Part shown: one piece after another, positions 22,276 to 33,063 of the stretch
Numbering within the stretch: the first letter of the stretch is position 1
How the letters are laid out: each line of letters opens with the position of its first letter
Assembly: GCF_964355755.1 (NCBI RefSeq)
Contig: NC_092674.1
Span: 27,392,001 to 27,456,000, forward strand
Direction of reading: 5' to 3'
DNA: 64,000 nucleotides
Origin: Antedon mediterranea
Taxonomy: Eukaryota; Echinodermata; Crinoidea; Comatulida; Antedonidae
Made by a program: the position numbers and the translations under genes
The notes under the pieces: generated by a model
The model's input: the letters and a program-made list of their open reading frames with translations, nothing else
Database searches by the model: none
Told to the model about the DNA's origin: nothing

Positions 22276-23641
22276 AGGTTCTGTCTGTCAATATCATTTT
22301 TCTCTACCGATTTTCTTTGTTTTCATTTGTATCTTTTAAAAAATGTACCCGATTCCTAATTTGTTTTATTTTGTTTATTTAAGAAGTATTTCAGCAAGTC
22401 TTCTTATAAACTGTGTTCTCACGTGCTCACATTCAGAACATTGTTGGAGGAGAATAAAAAATATATTCTCCAGACCTTTAACCTAAGATCGTTTCCAAGG
22501 TGGTGCTAGGGTACATGTACGTATGAGTATTGTAAACTTATTCTCTCTACACAACACCTTTACACTATGCTCGACAATAAATAAACTGGGGAATATCGAT
22601 AAACAGTCAGTATGAACACAGTAACGTGGTTGCAGGGGGTCACCGGGGTCCATGTTAATAGTACTAATAGCCTCTTGTCTATAATTAATATATGATCAAT
22701 AAACTTGTTCAATTTATCGAGCCAGGTTATACAGGGTGACAGTGTATCTTTTAATTTTCATTTTGATTACACGAGCGGATGTTACCGTAACGTATGTCGA
22801 CTTTTAGTGTCGTTATAAAACATCAATTGGTGAAGTAAAGGCACGAACGATAATATATAGTCACTAAATTTAGACTAAACAAGCGGAAAATTCTTCCGGC
22901 GACGTAAATGTTGTCATTTGAAAATTAAACAGCAACATGTTTTCCGAGAATAAAGTCAAAGATTTTTACATCATACCTGAAATATGTTGAAGTAAACTGG
23001 ACTGAATCGAAAAACACATCCTAAAAAAAGAGAAAATAATTAAGTAAAACAGGATAAGTATTTTACTACGCTTACACATAAATTAATAATAAATAGATAC
23101 AATTACAAGTATTGTACAGTAAGACAGAGATTGCCAGTTTATCTATGTTATCAAATCGTCACAATTTTAAACAATATAAATTAAAGTATAGTGTACAATT
23201 AAAAAACTGGAAACATCATACGAGCCAGTACATCTTACCACGAGTTTTTAAAATATTTTATTTAAAAATAACAATAATAAAGGCAAATAATATAGATAGT
23301 AGAGATGTTTATTGTCTATTTTAATAGAGAGTGAGCAACCAAAAGCAACAGTACGTGGAAAGACACTAAGAAACCAAAGGCACTCGAACTCGGATCACCT
23401 GTATGCAAATTACCTATAGTATAAAGTGGTGGCGCTTTCAAATACTTGCTACGCTTGAATGATTTCAGAGAAATAATTGCATAATGCATAATAGTATTAA
23501 TAGGTTGCCAGATTATATCCAGAGGGTTCTGCACTTTGGAATCAGTTGTTTGAGTTACGTGCGGTATCAACTTCATTGTTGAATGAATCGAATACATTTA
23601 ATTTGATGTGTAACTTTGCACTTATCGTGTGTGAGAATACA
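22276..23641. other. AT-rich intergenic DNA
   Basis: Short frames at 23112-23324 and 23316-23597 show no domain. No repeat family was recognised. Confidence 0.5.
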
Positions 23642-23812
23642 TTAAGCTCTGTCTACACTTTCAAACTTCGTGACAAAAAAAATGCCATGTGCTCATATAT
23701 GGACATGATGATGTCATATTACTACCATATTTGAGCATATCACTACCATTATTATTTGGGCACATCAAACTGGTTTTGTCAGACTAGTTTGATAGTATCG
23801 ATAATCTTTACA
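23642..23812. mobile_element. MITE family B copy
   Basis: Left end TTAAGCTCTGTCTACACTTTC. The interior has GTGCTCATATATGGACATG, ATGATGTCATATTACTACC, and GGGCACATCAAAC. The right end GACTAGTTTGATAGTAT is followed by an eroded GATAATCTTTACACTA. Confidence 0.8.
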
Positions 23813-24310
23813 CTACTACCAGGAAATGTTATTGAATCCAATGATAGATACTTACCAAGTAACGATTACAACATGCAGAAACAACACGCGAAATTGAAAT
23901 AATACGCTTTTAAGCATAATTGCTTGTTTTTTCTTCAATTCATTTTTACAATTTTTGAGATAATAACACAGGTTATGAAGACCTTGTGACTAACACTATA
24001 AACATTGTTCGTCGATCATATTCTAAGTACCTTATTGAAACACGAACAGCGCTGAATGCTATATTGATATGATCCGCAATGCACTTTCTTGAAATATCAA
24101 ACCAGGTATGTAAGTAACCATTGTATTTTAATTGTGATACTTATGACCCAATAAGTAGCAATTACCATCATTATTAGTAGTAAATTGTGTTTTGAAAAAA
24201 AAGGCAATTATTGCAATTATGAAATTATTGAATGACCTGAATACAACTCAAAGCCTAATAGTAATAATCATTATTGGAATGCATTTGGATGTTCATGTAC
24301 GAAATGATGC
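23813..24310. other. AT-rich non-coding DNA
   Basis: No supported feature. Confidence 0.5.
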
Positions 24311-24430
24311 TAAAGACGTGTTGACAACGAAAGTGATTTGACCAGGGGGACAGTTTGGTTGATCCACGCGTCGGGATTGGTCAAGTTACTTGCGGCCGGT
24401 GCGCTTACGTCCTTGTGTTGTGTCTCGATG
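24311..24430. mobile_element. MITE family A, decayed interior
   Basis: CTAAAGACGTGTTGACAACG, AAGTGATTTGACCAGG, GATCCACGCGTCGGGATTGG, TCAAGTTACTTGC and CGCTTACGTCCTTGTGTTG are recognisable. Both terminal GGTTCCC repeats are lost. Confidence 0.6.
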
Positions 24431-25004
24431 CGTATCATGTAACCGGATAAGTTGGTGACCTATTCAACAAAGGTCATGAAACTTACCAGTGGATAAATAA
24501 GCTCGAACGAGCCCAACACTACACACAGAAGCAACAGTTGACACGCGCGCGTACACAACAATTATATACGCGAACGCGAACTTTTTTTTTATACAGAATA
24601 CAAATAAAAATGCAGCATTATGAATAATATTCTGTTTTACACTACAAAAAACTTAATCTAAGATATCGTAAAAGGTAACGATAAACCACATCGACGCCGT
24701 TATGAACATGATAATGTTTCTTGGAAATAATACTTGTATTTTACGATGTAACCGATGTATTAAAGTATTGGGATCAAAAATGAAGCCAACAAGTCAATCA
24801 ACCACACTGAAAGAAGTTGCCGACATCGTGCATAAGTGGATATTAGGTATATTGTACATTGTATGGAATCACAGTTTGTAATTAGTGAGTTTTGTTTTCA
24901 AATGTCAAATCTTTAACAACTGATGAAATACGTGAATTAATATGGAATGATGATGAGGAACTATGTCAGTAATGTAAGAGACAGTCGACATCCATACCAT
25001 AAGT
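24431..25004. other. AT-rich non-coding DNA
   Basis: No supported gene. A CGCGCGCGTAC motif lies at about 24543-24553. Confidence 0.5.
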
Positions 25005-25346
25005 TTAAACTTGGTTGTTGGACGCAAAGCAAGGACGACGTAAAGCGTGGTTCCCACTAGCGACGCAACACAAGGACGTAACGCAACGCAAGTGAATTGA
25101 CCAATCACAAGCGATGGCTTATTCGCTTGTGATTGCTAACTGTCTATAACTTCGCTTGTCATTGGATAAAACGCTTGCGTTGCGTTTACGTCCTTTCGTT
25201 ACGTTCTAGTGGGAACCAAGCTTTAAGCTAAACGCAAGACCGACGCAAGCGAGTAGCCCAATGAAACGTGATAGTTTGAATAATCCATCGCTTGTCATTG
25301 ATCAACTCGCTCGCGTTGCGCTTACGTCCCTTTACGTTCTATTAGC
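25005..25346. mobile_element. Old family A MITE hosting a younger one
   Basis: The outer element begins TTTAAACTTGGTTGTTGGACG, continues with GCAAAGCAAGGACGACG, is interrupted at 25041-25225, then resumes with AAACGCAAGACCGACGCAAG, GATAATCCATCGC-like and CTTGTCATTGATCAACTCGC, and ends with CTTACGTCCCTTTACG and TTCTATTAGCTT. The outer copy is diverged and the inner one near consensus. Confidence 0.75.
25041..25225. mobile_element. MITE family A, full-length nested copy
   Basis: From TAAAGCGTGGTTCCCACTAG to CTAGTGGGAACCAAGCTTTA, 185 bp, same orientation as A2. All interior blocks are intact, including GACCAATCACAAGCGATGG and CTTGTCATTGGATAAAACGC. Confidence 0.92.
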
Positions 25347-25600
25347 TTATTACGCTTACATAAGTCTAATAATATGCCATGTTATCATACATAACATAAT
25401 TAACGTATTGCATATATTGTGATCACTATTTGACCTTCAATTAATTCATTTTGAGAAAGTCAACAACGACCAATCGTTGACAGTCAATCAAAATACTATA
25501 ATCAAAATCAGTTCATTATGTTTTTACCATGCCAATGCGGTAATTTTAATCTTACGTTAATACACTGGTATATACTGACAATTGTCGTACGTTTCATGTC
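25347..25600. other. AT-rich non-coding DNA
   Basis: No supported feature. Confidence 0.5.
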
Positions 25601-25732
25601 TAAAACTCTGTCTACTCTACCTATTAGTTTGAAGTGATGTGTCCAAATATGGTAGTGATATGACATCATCTTGTCCATATCGGCACATCACATTTTGTTG
25701 TCACAAAATTTGTTAGTGTAAACAGAGCTTCA
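25601..25732. mobile_element. MITE family B, internally shortened copy
   Basis: TAAAACTCTGTCTACTCTAC at the left, GTGATGTGTCCAAATATGG, TAGTGATATGACATCATC, CACATCACATTTTGTTG, and TTAGTGTAAACAGAGCTT at the right. Confidence 0.82.
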
Positions 25733-25801
25733 AAAACAATCAACTGCGGGGATGTTTGATAAGAAACGACGGAACCATGAAGTTTAATACAAAACTCAAT
25801 T

Positions 25802-26040
25802 CTAAGCTCTGTCTCACTATCAAACTTTATGTGACAAAAGAATGTAATGTGGCCATAATTATGTGGACACATGACGATGTCATATCACCACCATATTTGG
25901 GTATTCATTCATTCATTCAATCTTTTATTTCGGAAACTCTGGTCCATAGAAAGTAAATTACATATAAATCACTACCATATTTGGTCAGATCACAATTTTG
26001 TTGTCCAACTAGTTTTATAGTGTAGGCCTACAGAGCTTAA
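25802..26040. mobile_element. MITE family B copy interrupted by a LINE tail
   Basis: CTAAGCTCTGTCTCACTATC opens the element and TATAGTGTAGGCCTACAGAGC closes it. The interior is split at about 25902-25961 by a LINE-like 3' end. It resumes with TCACTACCATATTTGG and CCAACTAGTTTTATAG. Confidence 0.82.
25902..25961 (-). mobile_element. 5'-truncated LINE 3' tail
   Basis: On the minus strand it reads TTTCTATGGACCAGAGTTTC, then CGAAATAAAAGATTGAATG and ends in (GAAT)n. An AATAAA-like signal followed by a short tetranucleotide repeat in place of poly(A) is typical of CR1/L2-type LINE ends. About 60 bp remains, with no coding sequence. Confidence 0.55.
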
Positions 26041-26100
26041 CCCTCTCAATAATATCTCTCACTACTATAAAACAAACCACGTCGATTCGAACCCTTCATT

Positions 26101-27160
26101 TCCAATATTATTGGGACGTTAAAGCACATTCGGTCCTACAGCAGGCTTTCCGAAAACGCGTTGGCATATTCGTATAAACAAAGTGGCATTTTTAGAGTAG
26201 GCCTACATAAGGAAGAAAATGTCCAATATTATTGGGACGTTAAAGCACATTCGGTCCTACAGCAGGCTTTCCGAAACGCGTTGGCATATAACGTATAAAC
26301 AACTAGGCATTTTTAGAGTAGGCCTACAATGGAAGAAAATGTCCAATATTGGGAGGTTAAAGCACATTCGGTCCTACAGCAGGCTTTCCGAAACGCGTTG
26401 GCATATAACGTATAAACAAAGAGGCATTTTTAGAGTAGGCCTACAATGGAAGAAAATGTCCAATATTGGGAGGTTAAAGCACATTCGGTCCTACAGCAGG
26501 CTTTCCGAAACGCGTTGGCATATAACGTATAAACAACTAGGCATTTTTAGAGTAGGCCTACAATGGAAGAAAATGTCCAATATTGGGAGGTTAAAGCACA
26601 TTCGGTCCTACAGCAGGCTTTCCGAAACGCGTTGGCATATAACGCATAAACAAAGAGGCATTTTTAGAGTAGGCCTACAATGGAAGAACATGTCCAATAT
26701 TGGGACGTTAAAGCACATTCGGTCCTACAGCAGGCTTTCCGAAACGCGTTGGCATATAACGTATAAACAACCAGGCATTTTTAGAGTAGGCCTAAAATGG
26801 AAGAAAATGTCCAATATTGGGACGTTAAAGCACATTCGGTCCTACAGCAGGCTTTCCGAAACGCGTTGGCATATAACGTATAAACAAAGAGGCATTTTTA
26901 GAGTAGGCCTACAATGGAAGAAAATGTCCAATATTGGGACGTTAAAGCACATTCGGTCCTACAGCAGGCTTTCCGAAACGCGTTGGCATATAACGTATAA
27001 ACAAAGAGGCATTTTTAGAGTAGGCCTACAATGGAAGAAAATGTCCAATATTGGGAGATTAAAGCACATTCGGTCCTACAGCAGGCTTTCCGAAACGCGT
27101 TGGCATATAACGTATAAACAAAGAGGCATTGTTAGAGTAGGCCTACAATGGAAGAAAATA
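26101..27160 (+). repeat. Satellite array, 117 bp unit, nine copies
   Basis: Units start at 26101, 26221, 26341, 26458, 26575, 26692, 26809, 26926 and 27043. The first two are 120 bp and the rest 117 bp. Each contains GTCCAATATTGGGA, AAAGCACATTCGGTCCTACA, GCAGGCTTTCCGAAACGCG, GGCATATAACGTATAAACAA, and GAGTAGGCCTACAATGGAAG. Units differ at only a few sites (ACG or AGG, CTAGG or AGAGG or CCAGG), so the array is young. Because 117 is a multiple of three, one frame stays open through all copies (26219-27184). That is not evidence of a protein. Confidence 0.96.
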
Positions 27161-27506
27161 TCGGTCAATTCTCTACCAGGTTAAAAGACAATAAGGGCAC
27201 ATTTTAATTGTGTTTGTTTCTACATCAGTATAATAGAAACTATTCAAGATTTTTCTATAATAAAGGATAATCAAAAGCAATATAAAAGATATCATGTTTT
27301 TAACTGATTGCCGCCGCAGCATTACTTACATCGTGTAATATTGCAGAATATTAAAAATACTATAATAGTATATATACTTATACAATATACTTACATCAAT
27401 AAAGAAGTTCTAAATAAGACCGCCTTTATTAAAGCCGGGCTGTTATGAGAACAATAATCATGTTGTACACTGATGTATATATGAAGATTAACATTGCGAT
27501 GTTTAC
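27161..27506. other. AT-rich non-coding DNA
   Basis: No supported feature. Confidence 0.5.
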
Positions 27507-27540
27507 TTGAAACATGGAGGTATTATACCTCCATGCTTGA
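27507..27540. other. Perfect short hairpin
   Basis: The arms CATGGAGGTA and TACCTCCATG flank a three-base loop (TTA). The arms are too short for a microRNA precursor. It could be the remains of a tiny palindromic element. Confidence 0.6.
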
Positions 27541-27954
27541 AATGAGATATAATTTTCAAAATATACCAATATTGTCTGTTTCATGAGTAGGTCTATATTT
27601 GTATTATTTATTTAAATCCAAAAGCAAATTTACTAGTGAAACCATGACAATGATGTGGGTATCATGGCTGGATCTCAATGGAGATGAAAAATAAACAAAA
27701 AGCTAAATCAAAACGATAATGTAAAACATCCAAACAAGGCCATATACATGGCTGCAGTCGCTTGCTCAAATTTGAGTTAGTGTTCACCGACTAACGACCA
27801 ACCAACCGACCGACATAGTGTGAGCTGAGAGAAAAATTAGCAGATCTTTCGGGCAAAACTAGCCCTTCGTCGGTGCAAGTAAGAATATTAGGAGATATTA
27901 TTGAGACTCATGTTTATAACCATATATTATAACATGGATAAAATTAATTTTCAT
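27541..27954. other. AT-rich non-coding DNA
   Basis: No supported feature. Confidence 0.45.
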
Positions 27955-28292
27955 TATATATGTTCTCAAAAATTGATTGATGTTTCATTATTGATTGATG
28001 GTAAGATACAGTACGGTAATATATTAATAAGAACAACATATGATCTAATAGGCCTATTCATCTTTCAAAAAATGAAATGTTATTATCAAATTTAGAAAAT
28101 AAAGTCTGATCAACCAGTGGTGTCTCAGAATATATGTTGACAAATTGATTGATGGCAATAACATATTAAAAATAACAAAATAAGACCCAATAGGCCTATT
28201 CATCTTTTCAAAACATTAAAGTTAAAAAAAAAAATTCAATCAAATTTAGAAAATAAAGTCTGATCAACAAGCAGTGGTGTCTCAGAATAATC
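27955..28292 (+). repeat. Imperfect tandem duplication of about 160 bp
   Basis: ATTGATTGATGG, CAATAGGCCTATTCATC-like, ATCAAATTTAGAAAATAAAG, TCTGATCAAC and AGTGGTGTCTCAGAAT occur in the same order in 27975-28134 and 28143-28291. The second copy has an A-run and small indels. A 64-residue frame in the first copy is not conserved in the second. Confidence 0.8.
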
Positions 28293-28875
28293 TAGAGTAA
28301 AAGCTCTTCCTAATCTAAATTATAATTTTACATTACTTCGTTATTCCAAATTACTGCCATTCCCCTGTGTTCTCTGTCTTGTCTTTTTCCTCCCAGGCTA
28401 TGACCAACACTGAGCAAAATATTATCAACTTGAAATAACCAATTACGGCAACAAATAAATCGGAAATTATTATTAATATAGAATACAGAATGACGTCATG
28501 CGTTCAGTATCATCTCCTTACACTGTATGTTATAATATCTTTTTTTTTGCTTTTAATAATCACACTGAATTTTTATATTTACATTTCGCATCCGAATCAA
28601 CATTTTACATCCTCAAAATCTACGATAAGTTTATGGTAAATGATTTATCGTGAGCTTATGCTTCGATTTATCATTTCTAATTCGAATTCATGTGGCAAAA
28701 AGTAACGTATACGGATTTTTTTTAAACCAAGTATTACACAGATCCGTAGAAAAACAACATCAGAAGCCAAACTGTGAAACTGAATCGAGGACGAAAATTA
28801 ATAATTAAATTAATGCATTTAGACGCGGCAATATGTGTATTAAAAAATATGCACTGCTTCTACATGAAAATGTAA
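28293..28875. other. AT-rich non-coding DNA
   Basis: No supported feature. Confidence 0.5.
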
Positions 28876-29305
28876 CATTTTAAAGAGAAATAATATGAAC
28901 ATTTCAAGTGACAATGAAATCAATATTTTAAATGACAATAATGAACATTTTAGGTGACAATAGATGAACGTTTTAGGTGACAATAATGAACATTTTAGGT
29001 GACAATAAAATGAACATTTTAAATGACAATAAATCAACATTTTAAATGACAATAAAATGAACATTTTAAATGACAATAAAATGAACATTTTAAATGACAA
29101 TAAAATGAACATTTTAAATGACAATAAATGAACTTTTAAGGTGAAAATAAAATGAACATTTTAAATGACATTAATGAACATTTTAAATGACAATAATTAA
29201 TATTTTAGGTGACAATAAAATGAACCTTTTAGGTGAAAATAAAATAAACATTTTAGGTGAAAATAAAATGAACATTTTAAAAGACAATAATGAAAATTAT
29301 CAAGT
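28876..29305 (+). repeat. Minisatellite, about 24 bp unit
   Basis: The unit AAATGACAATAAAATGAAC followed by ATTTT repeats about 18 times, with variants AGGTGACAATAATGAAC and AGGTGAAAATAAAAT. The central copies are nearly identical. The minus-strand frame across it is a repeat translation. Confidence 0.93.
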
Positions 29306-30503
29306 GATCTTAATTATAGAGAAATTTTAAAAACGAGTGTAGTTGTGGAAGCCGTAACGCCGACGTGCAATTGAGTTATTTTTTACATACACGGTACCTC
29401 ATACTACGATGGATGAGTTCTCCAGGAAGACTGATTTCGAAACGTTTCATTTGATTAAATTATGTGAAGATCGAACTTTGGCATTAATACTAATAAACAA
29501 CTTTATTCGGAATAATATATTATCAGCGTATACTTGTCTTGTTTACAATAAAACTGTGTAACGTATAGAAAAAATAAAATGCTTAGCCACTAAACTCACA
29601 GTGAATCAAGTGTATGGAAGCCGCTTCAAGAGTTCATCATTTATTACTAATTTAGGCTAAAAGTACTATCATCTAAAAAGCAACATTTCAATATCTTGAA
29701 GCAGTAGTAGGATAGACGAAAATTAATTGCTTATCGAGATATAAATAGCGCCAGGTTTTCTTTTCCCCCCTTTGCCCCGACGGAAGCTAATTAAGAACTC
29801 ACAGTGATAGCAAGGAATAGCTGCGGACCTAATTGACGTACAATAATCAATAAAGCCATTCTATGGGGGTAGAATGAGACCATTAATACTTATAATGGTC
29901 GGCTGCCATCCAACGTATCACTCTCATCGTCCCCAGGCTTTTAGAATAGCCCCAACCACGCACTTGTGCGCAATTAAAACACCAAAATGGACTTACATGA
30001 CCTAAACGATATGCGGAAAACAGACATCTTGACTTTATTAAAAAGTAATTGAAATGGTGTCATGATGATTTTTTAACGTTATATATCTTTTCCATGCGAT
30101 GCAAGTTGACAGATATCGTGTTATTACATGTATGTTTGTATGAGCTCAATGTGTCCGCATATACACACATATAGCAAAATTCAATACGGTGTTTAATTAT
30201 GTTGCTAGGTAAAAAAACACTGGAAAAAAAATAACATGCTGTTTTTACTACCTATTGTATTACGTTTAACGAAGCTAAGTGTAATATTATATGGCAACAA
30301 GTCATGAATACAATAACTGTTTAAATCTCTAACTCACATGACAATAGGTCTATGTATATCCATTACGCACCTCGTAAAATTAAAATTACACAAAACATAA
30401 TAAAAAAAAAGATTCGAGATTAAAGGGTAGTGGACGTCAAGCAAAATCACTCAAGCAAATCTTCGACACGTAGGCGCGCCTACTGTGCGCGTGTCAACGC
30501 GTA
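29306..30503. other. AT-rich non-coding DNA
   Basis: No supported gene or repeat family. Confidence 0.5.
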
Positions 30504-30704
30504 TAAAGGCCGGTGCACACGTACACCAAACGCGAAGCCGCGAATTTCACGTTAAAAAATGACGCACGCGGCAGGCGACGGACGCTTCCAGTGTGAACAT
30601 ACAACCTTGGTCAACTTTTTGAGGCGTCGCGAGCGCGGTTCGCCTTCGTCAACCAATCAGAAGTCAGGAATATCTCTCATCGACGAGACACCGACGGCAA
30701 AAAA

Positions 30705-31498
30705 ATGGTGGCTGACGAGCGAGGTCTTTATGGAAATACTTTGTCATTACCCTTCTTGTCTTTACGATAAGGGACGTAAGTCATACACAGACAGAAACAT
30801 AAGGATTAATTCTAGCCTACCTAGGTTTAGGCTAGGCCATACTAGCTAGGGCCTAGCTAGGCCTACCTAGCCTACATATACCCTAGTAGGCTAGGCCATG
30901 CCAAGTAGTACTTATAGGCCTACATAATACTTACTAATCCCTACTAGGCCTAGTCTACTATGTGCTAGGCCAGGCCTAGCCAGGTTGAGCCTACTACTAA
31001 ATATGATGAGTACAGTACTAGGCCTAGGCTAGGTCTAGGCCTAGCCTACTTATTATTGTTAATTAATATTTATAGGCCTAATATTTAGTTGATTTAGTGT
31101 TGTAAGGCTAGGATAGGCCTAGTAGTAGTAATATTAATACATAAATACTGTTGTTTTTGTTTCTTTTATGTCAATTAGATGAACATTGATAAATGGGATC
31201 CTTCAGGCTATTACCAGCGTTACAAACTCCACCAATGACCAAGCTAGTAGTTTAAGCGGCCAGTATATTATTGCCATGGAATTAAGAGCAATTGCTCCTC
31301 AAAAACGTGGACTGGCAATTATGAGGCTGATACAGGTTTGTATAGACTTTTTTCAAATGGGTATGTCAGTTGGTGACATACATTGGCCAGAAAAAATGAT
31401 TTGAGCAATATGCCTTACTATAGCAATTTATTAATACTTGTTTCATTTTTTTTAAATAGAAAATGGAAGAGATTAAGGAGAAGTTGGACTGTAACTAG
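30705..31498 (+). pseudogene. Decayed MADF-domain gene inside element D
   Basis: Exon 1 opens ATGGTGGCTGACGAG (MVADER), then shifts frame by one base into EVFMEILCHYPSCLYDKG, RKSYTDRN, which matches the start of a MADF (Myb/SANT-like) DNA-binding domain. The following sequence is replaced by TAGGCC repeats, so the rest of the domain is lost. A second exon (about 31204-31335) encodes LSGQYIIAMELRAIAPQKRG, LAIMRLIQ, a pattern like the C-terminal part of MADF proteins. It ends CAG|GTTTGT. A third exon (31460-31498), preceded by a T-rich tract and AAATAG, joins in phase to give KMEEIKEKLDCN and a stop. The phase fit across this intron supports a once real gene. Its likely role was to bind the element's DNA with a transposase. 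Confidence 0.65.
30805..31115. repeat. TAGGCC-rich low-complexity block
   Basis: Dense variants of CTAGGCCTAG, TAGCCTAC, TAGGCTAGG and AGGCCTACC occur on both strands, including several full palindromes. It lies where the missing part of the MADF domain should be, so it probably expanded there. Confidence 0.85.
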
Positions 31499-31605
31499 TA
31501 TTTATTAAGTGGTTATAGAAGGAAAGCTGAACTGAATGTCTTTTTTTAGCAATAGAGAACACATGGAAATATAATATGTATGTTTTGTTATACTCCAATA
31601 CTAAA

Positions 31606-31745
31606 AAACATAAGTTTTTTGGGTTTTTTTTCTATGTAAGTGATTAACTTTGTTAAAACTACAAAATGGCCTATTCAAATTTGATTTTAATCATCTTCAT
31701 TTTTCATGATTCTATGGGACAATACATTTTTAAGTTTAGTGACAT
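31606..31745 (+). repeat. Interspersed repeat family I, 3' part
   Basis: TTTTTTTTCTATGTAAGTG, TAACTTTGTTAAAACTACAA, GGCCTATTCAAAT and GGGACAATACATTTTTAA align with the 3' part of 50555-50925. Confidence 0.65.
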
Positions 31746-31960
31746 TTTTTGGACAAGATATATTGTCTTCCTGAAAATATAATTTAAAACATTTTCGTTG
31801 TGTGTAATACAGTATAACACTTTAGGGTTAGTTATTCACTTTTAACAATAATAATATTTCTTCAATTTTCATTTTTTTTGGGATGATACATTTTAAATTT
31901 ATTATTTTGATATTATTTTGCGAAAGTATTCAGGAGTAGTAAAAAAGAAAATCTGGTTGA

Positions 31961-32143
31961 TATTTAATGATACCTTTAAAAACAATGATTCACTATTTCA
32001 ATAAGTGTATTTATGTGAAAAAGTCATAAGATAATATACAGTGTAATGATTAATTATTTAATGATACCTTTAAAAACAATGATTCACTATTTAAATAAGT
32101 GTATTTATGTGAAAAAAAAGTCATAAGATAATATACAGTGTAA
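31961..32143 (+). repeat. About 91 bp tandem duplication
   Basis: ATTTAATGATACCTTTAAAA, ACAATGATTCACTATTT, AATAAGTGTATTTATGTG and GTCATAAGATAATATACAGT occur twice, at about 31965-32045 and 32056-32143, with a few differences and a longer A-run in the second. Confidence 0.88.
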
Positions 32144-32574
32144 ATATGAGTTTGGGATATTTATTACATTTAATCAAATGAGAAAAAAACTGTATGTTTT
32201 GTCATGAATAATATAATATTTAATAATAATTAGAAAATGAATGTGAAAACTTTACATTAATATATAGGCCTATAGTTTATATTTGAAAGTGACAAACCCA
32301 TGAAGATTCCCAGTTCGTGTTTATATGAAATGTTTTATATGGTTATAATAACCTCTGTTGAAAGATATTTGTAACACCTCTAATAAATACAGTCAGCAGA
32401 TCACATGTACGTGTAATCAACATGCAATAAATGCTTTAATTCTTGTTGTAACTGTATTGATATTGGATACATCTTCTTCTGTCCTTGTGATATATACATA
32501 CAATCATGCACATTTCAAGCTTTGGAAAAGGATAACATTTTCCCACCAAAACCAAACACTGTGATTGGTGTAAC

Positions 32575-32615
32575 CAGGGAAGAGTTAAATTACATTTTAA
32601 TTTAACTCTTCTCTG
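32575..32615. mobile_element. Mini hAT-like element, family E (41 bp)
   Basis: CAGGGAAGAGTTAAATT and AATTTAACTCTTCTCTG form nearly perfect inverted arms around a short loop. It matches the 34 bp element at 16700-16733. No exact 8 bp target duplication is visible here. Confidence 0.6.
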
Positions 32616-32862
32616 GTTAAACTTACGTAGGAAATACTTCAGAGTCATCTTCTCTGATTATTTTAAATGTAGCATTGTATTGGCCAACCCACTATCTCCT
32701 AGGCCTAGCAATCGCGACGAATCAGCAGATCATGACGCGTTTAGTGGGAACCGACAAGAAAAACTAATAGACGCATGACAATTCAACTTTCAAAGCGATC
32801 CGTCAAATGACGCGTGACGCATGACGCTTCGCGGCTTCGCGTTCGGTGTGCACCGGCCTTTA

Positions 32863-32897
32863 GTTACGTGTGTTGATGCGTCGTGCAGACAAAGCCG
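32863..32897. other. Spacer after element D
   Basis: Short stretch between element D and the next MITE. No feature seen. Confidence 0.4.
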
Positions 32898-33063
32898 TAT
32901 CAAGTTTGATTCCCACTTGGACTCAACGAAAGAAAGAGTTATGACAGTGAGTTGACCAATCACAAGCCACAGTTGGGGTGATCCATTGCGTACATATAGT
33001 GATTTGTCAAATAACTGGCGACGCGTTTTGATCCTTGTGTTGCGAAGTGGGAACCGAGCTTAA
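32898..33063. mobile_element. MITE family A, diverged copy
   Basis: TATCAAGTTTGATTCCCACTTGG at the left is an eroded end. GTGAGTTGACCAATCACAAG, GGGTGATCCATTGCG and GTTTTGATCCTTGTGTTGCG are present. The right end AAGTGGGAACCGAGCTTAA is clear. Confidence 0.78.

Larger units (their letters stand above)
30504..32862 (+). mobile_element. DNA transposon family D (PIF/Harbinger-like), non-autonomous, 2.36 kb
   Basis: Inverted ends: left TAAAGGCCGGTGCACAC then ACGCGAAGCCGCGAA, right TTCGCGGCTTCGCGTTCGG then TGCACCGGCCTTTA. The arms match over about 36 bases apart from a short gap. The interior holds a decayed MADF gene with splice sites, a TAGGCC-rich block, a family I fragment, an internal duplication and a mini hAT. 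PIF/Harbinger elements normally carry a DDE nuclease plus a Myb/MADF-type DNA-binding protein. Only remnants of the second are present here, so I infer an internally deleted derivative. The flanking bases are TA on both sides. A 3 bp TWA duplication is not clear, so the superfamily call is tentative. Confidence 0.72.

Noticed and set aside
26219-27184. 321-residue repetitive open frame as a protein gene
   Set aside because: It is a direct translation of a 117 bp satellite whose unit is a multiple of three. It has no promoter, domain or start context, and the array continues upstream of its first codon.
27507-27540. microRNA precursor
   Set aside because: Arms of ten bases are too short and there is no extended stem.
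28840-29124. Minus-strand 94-residue hydrophobic frame
   Set aside because: A translation of the 24 bp minisatellite; the frame is broken by unit-length variants.
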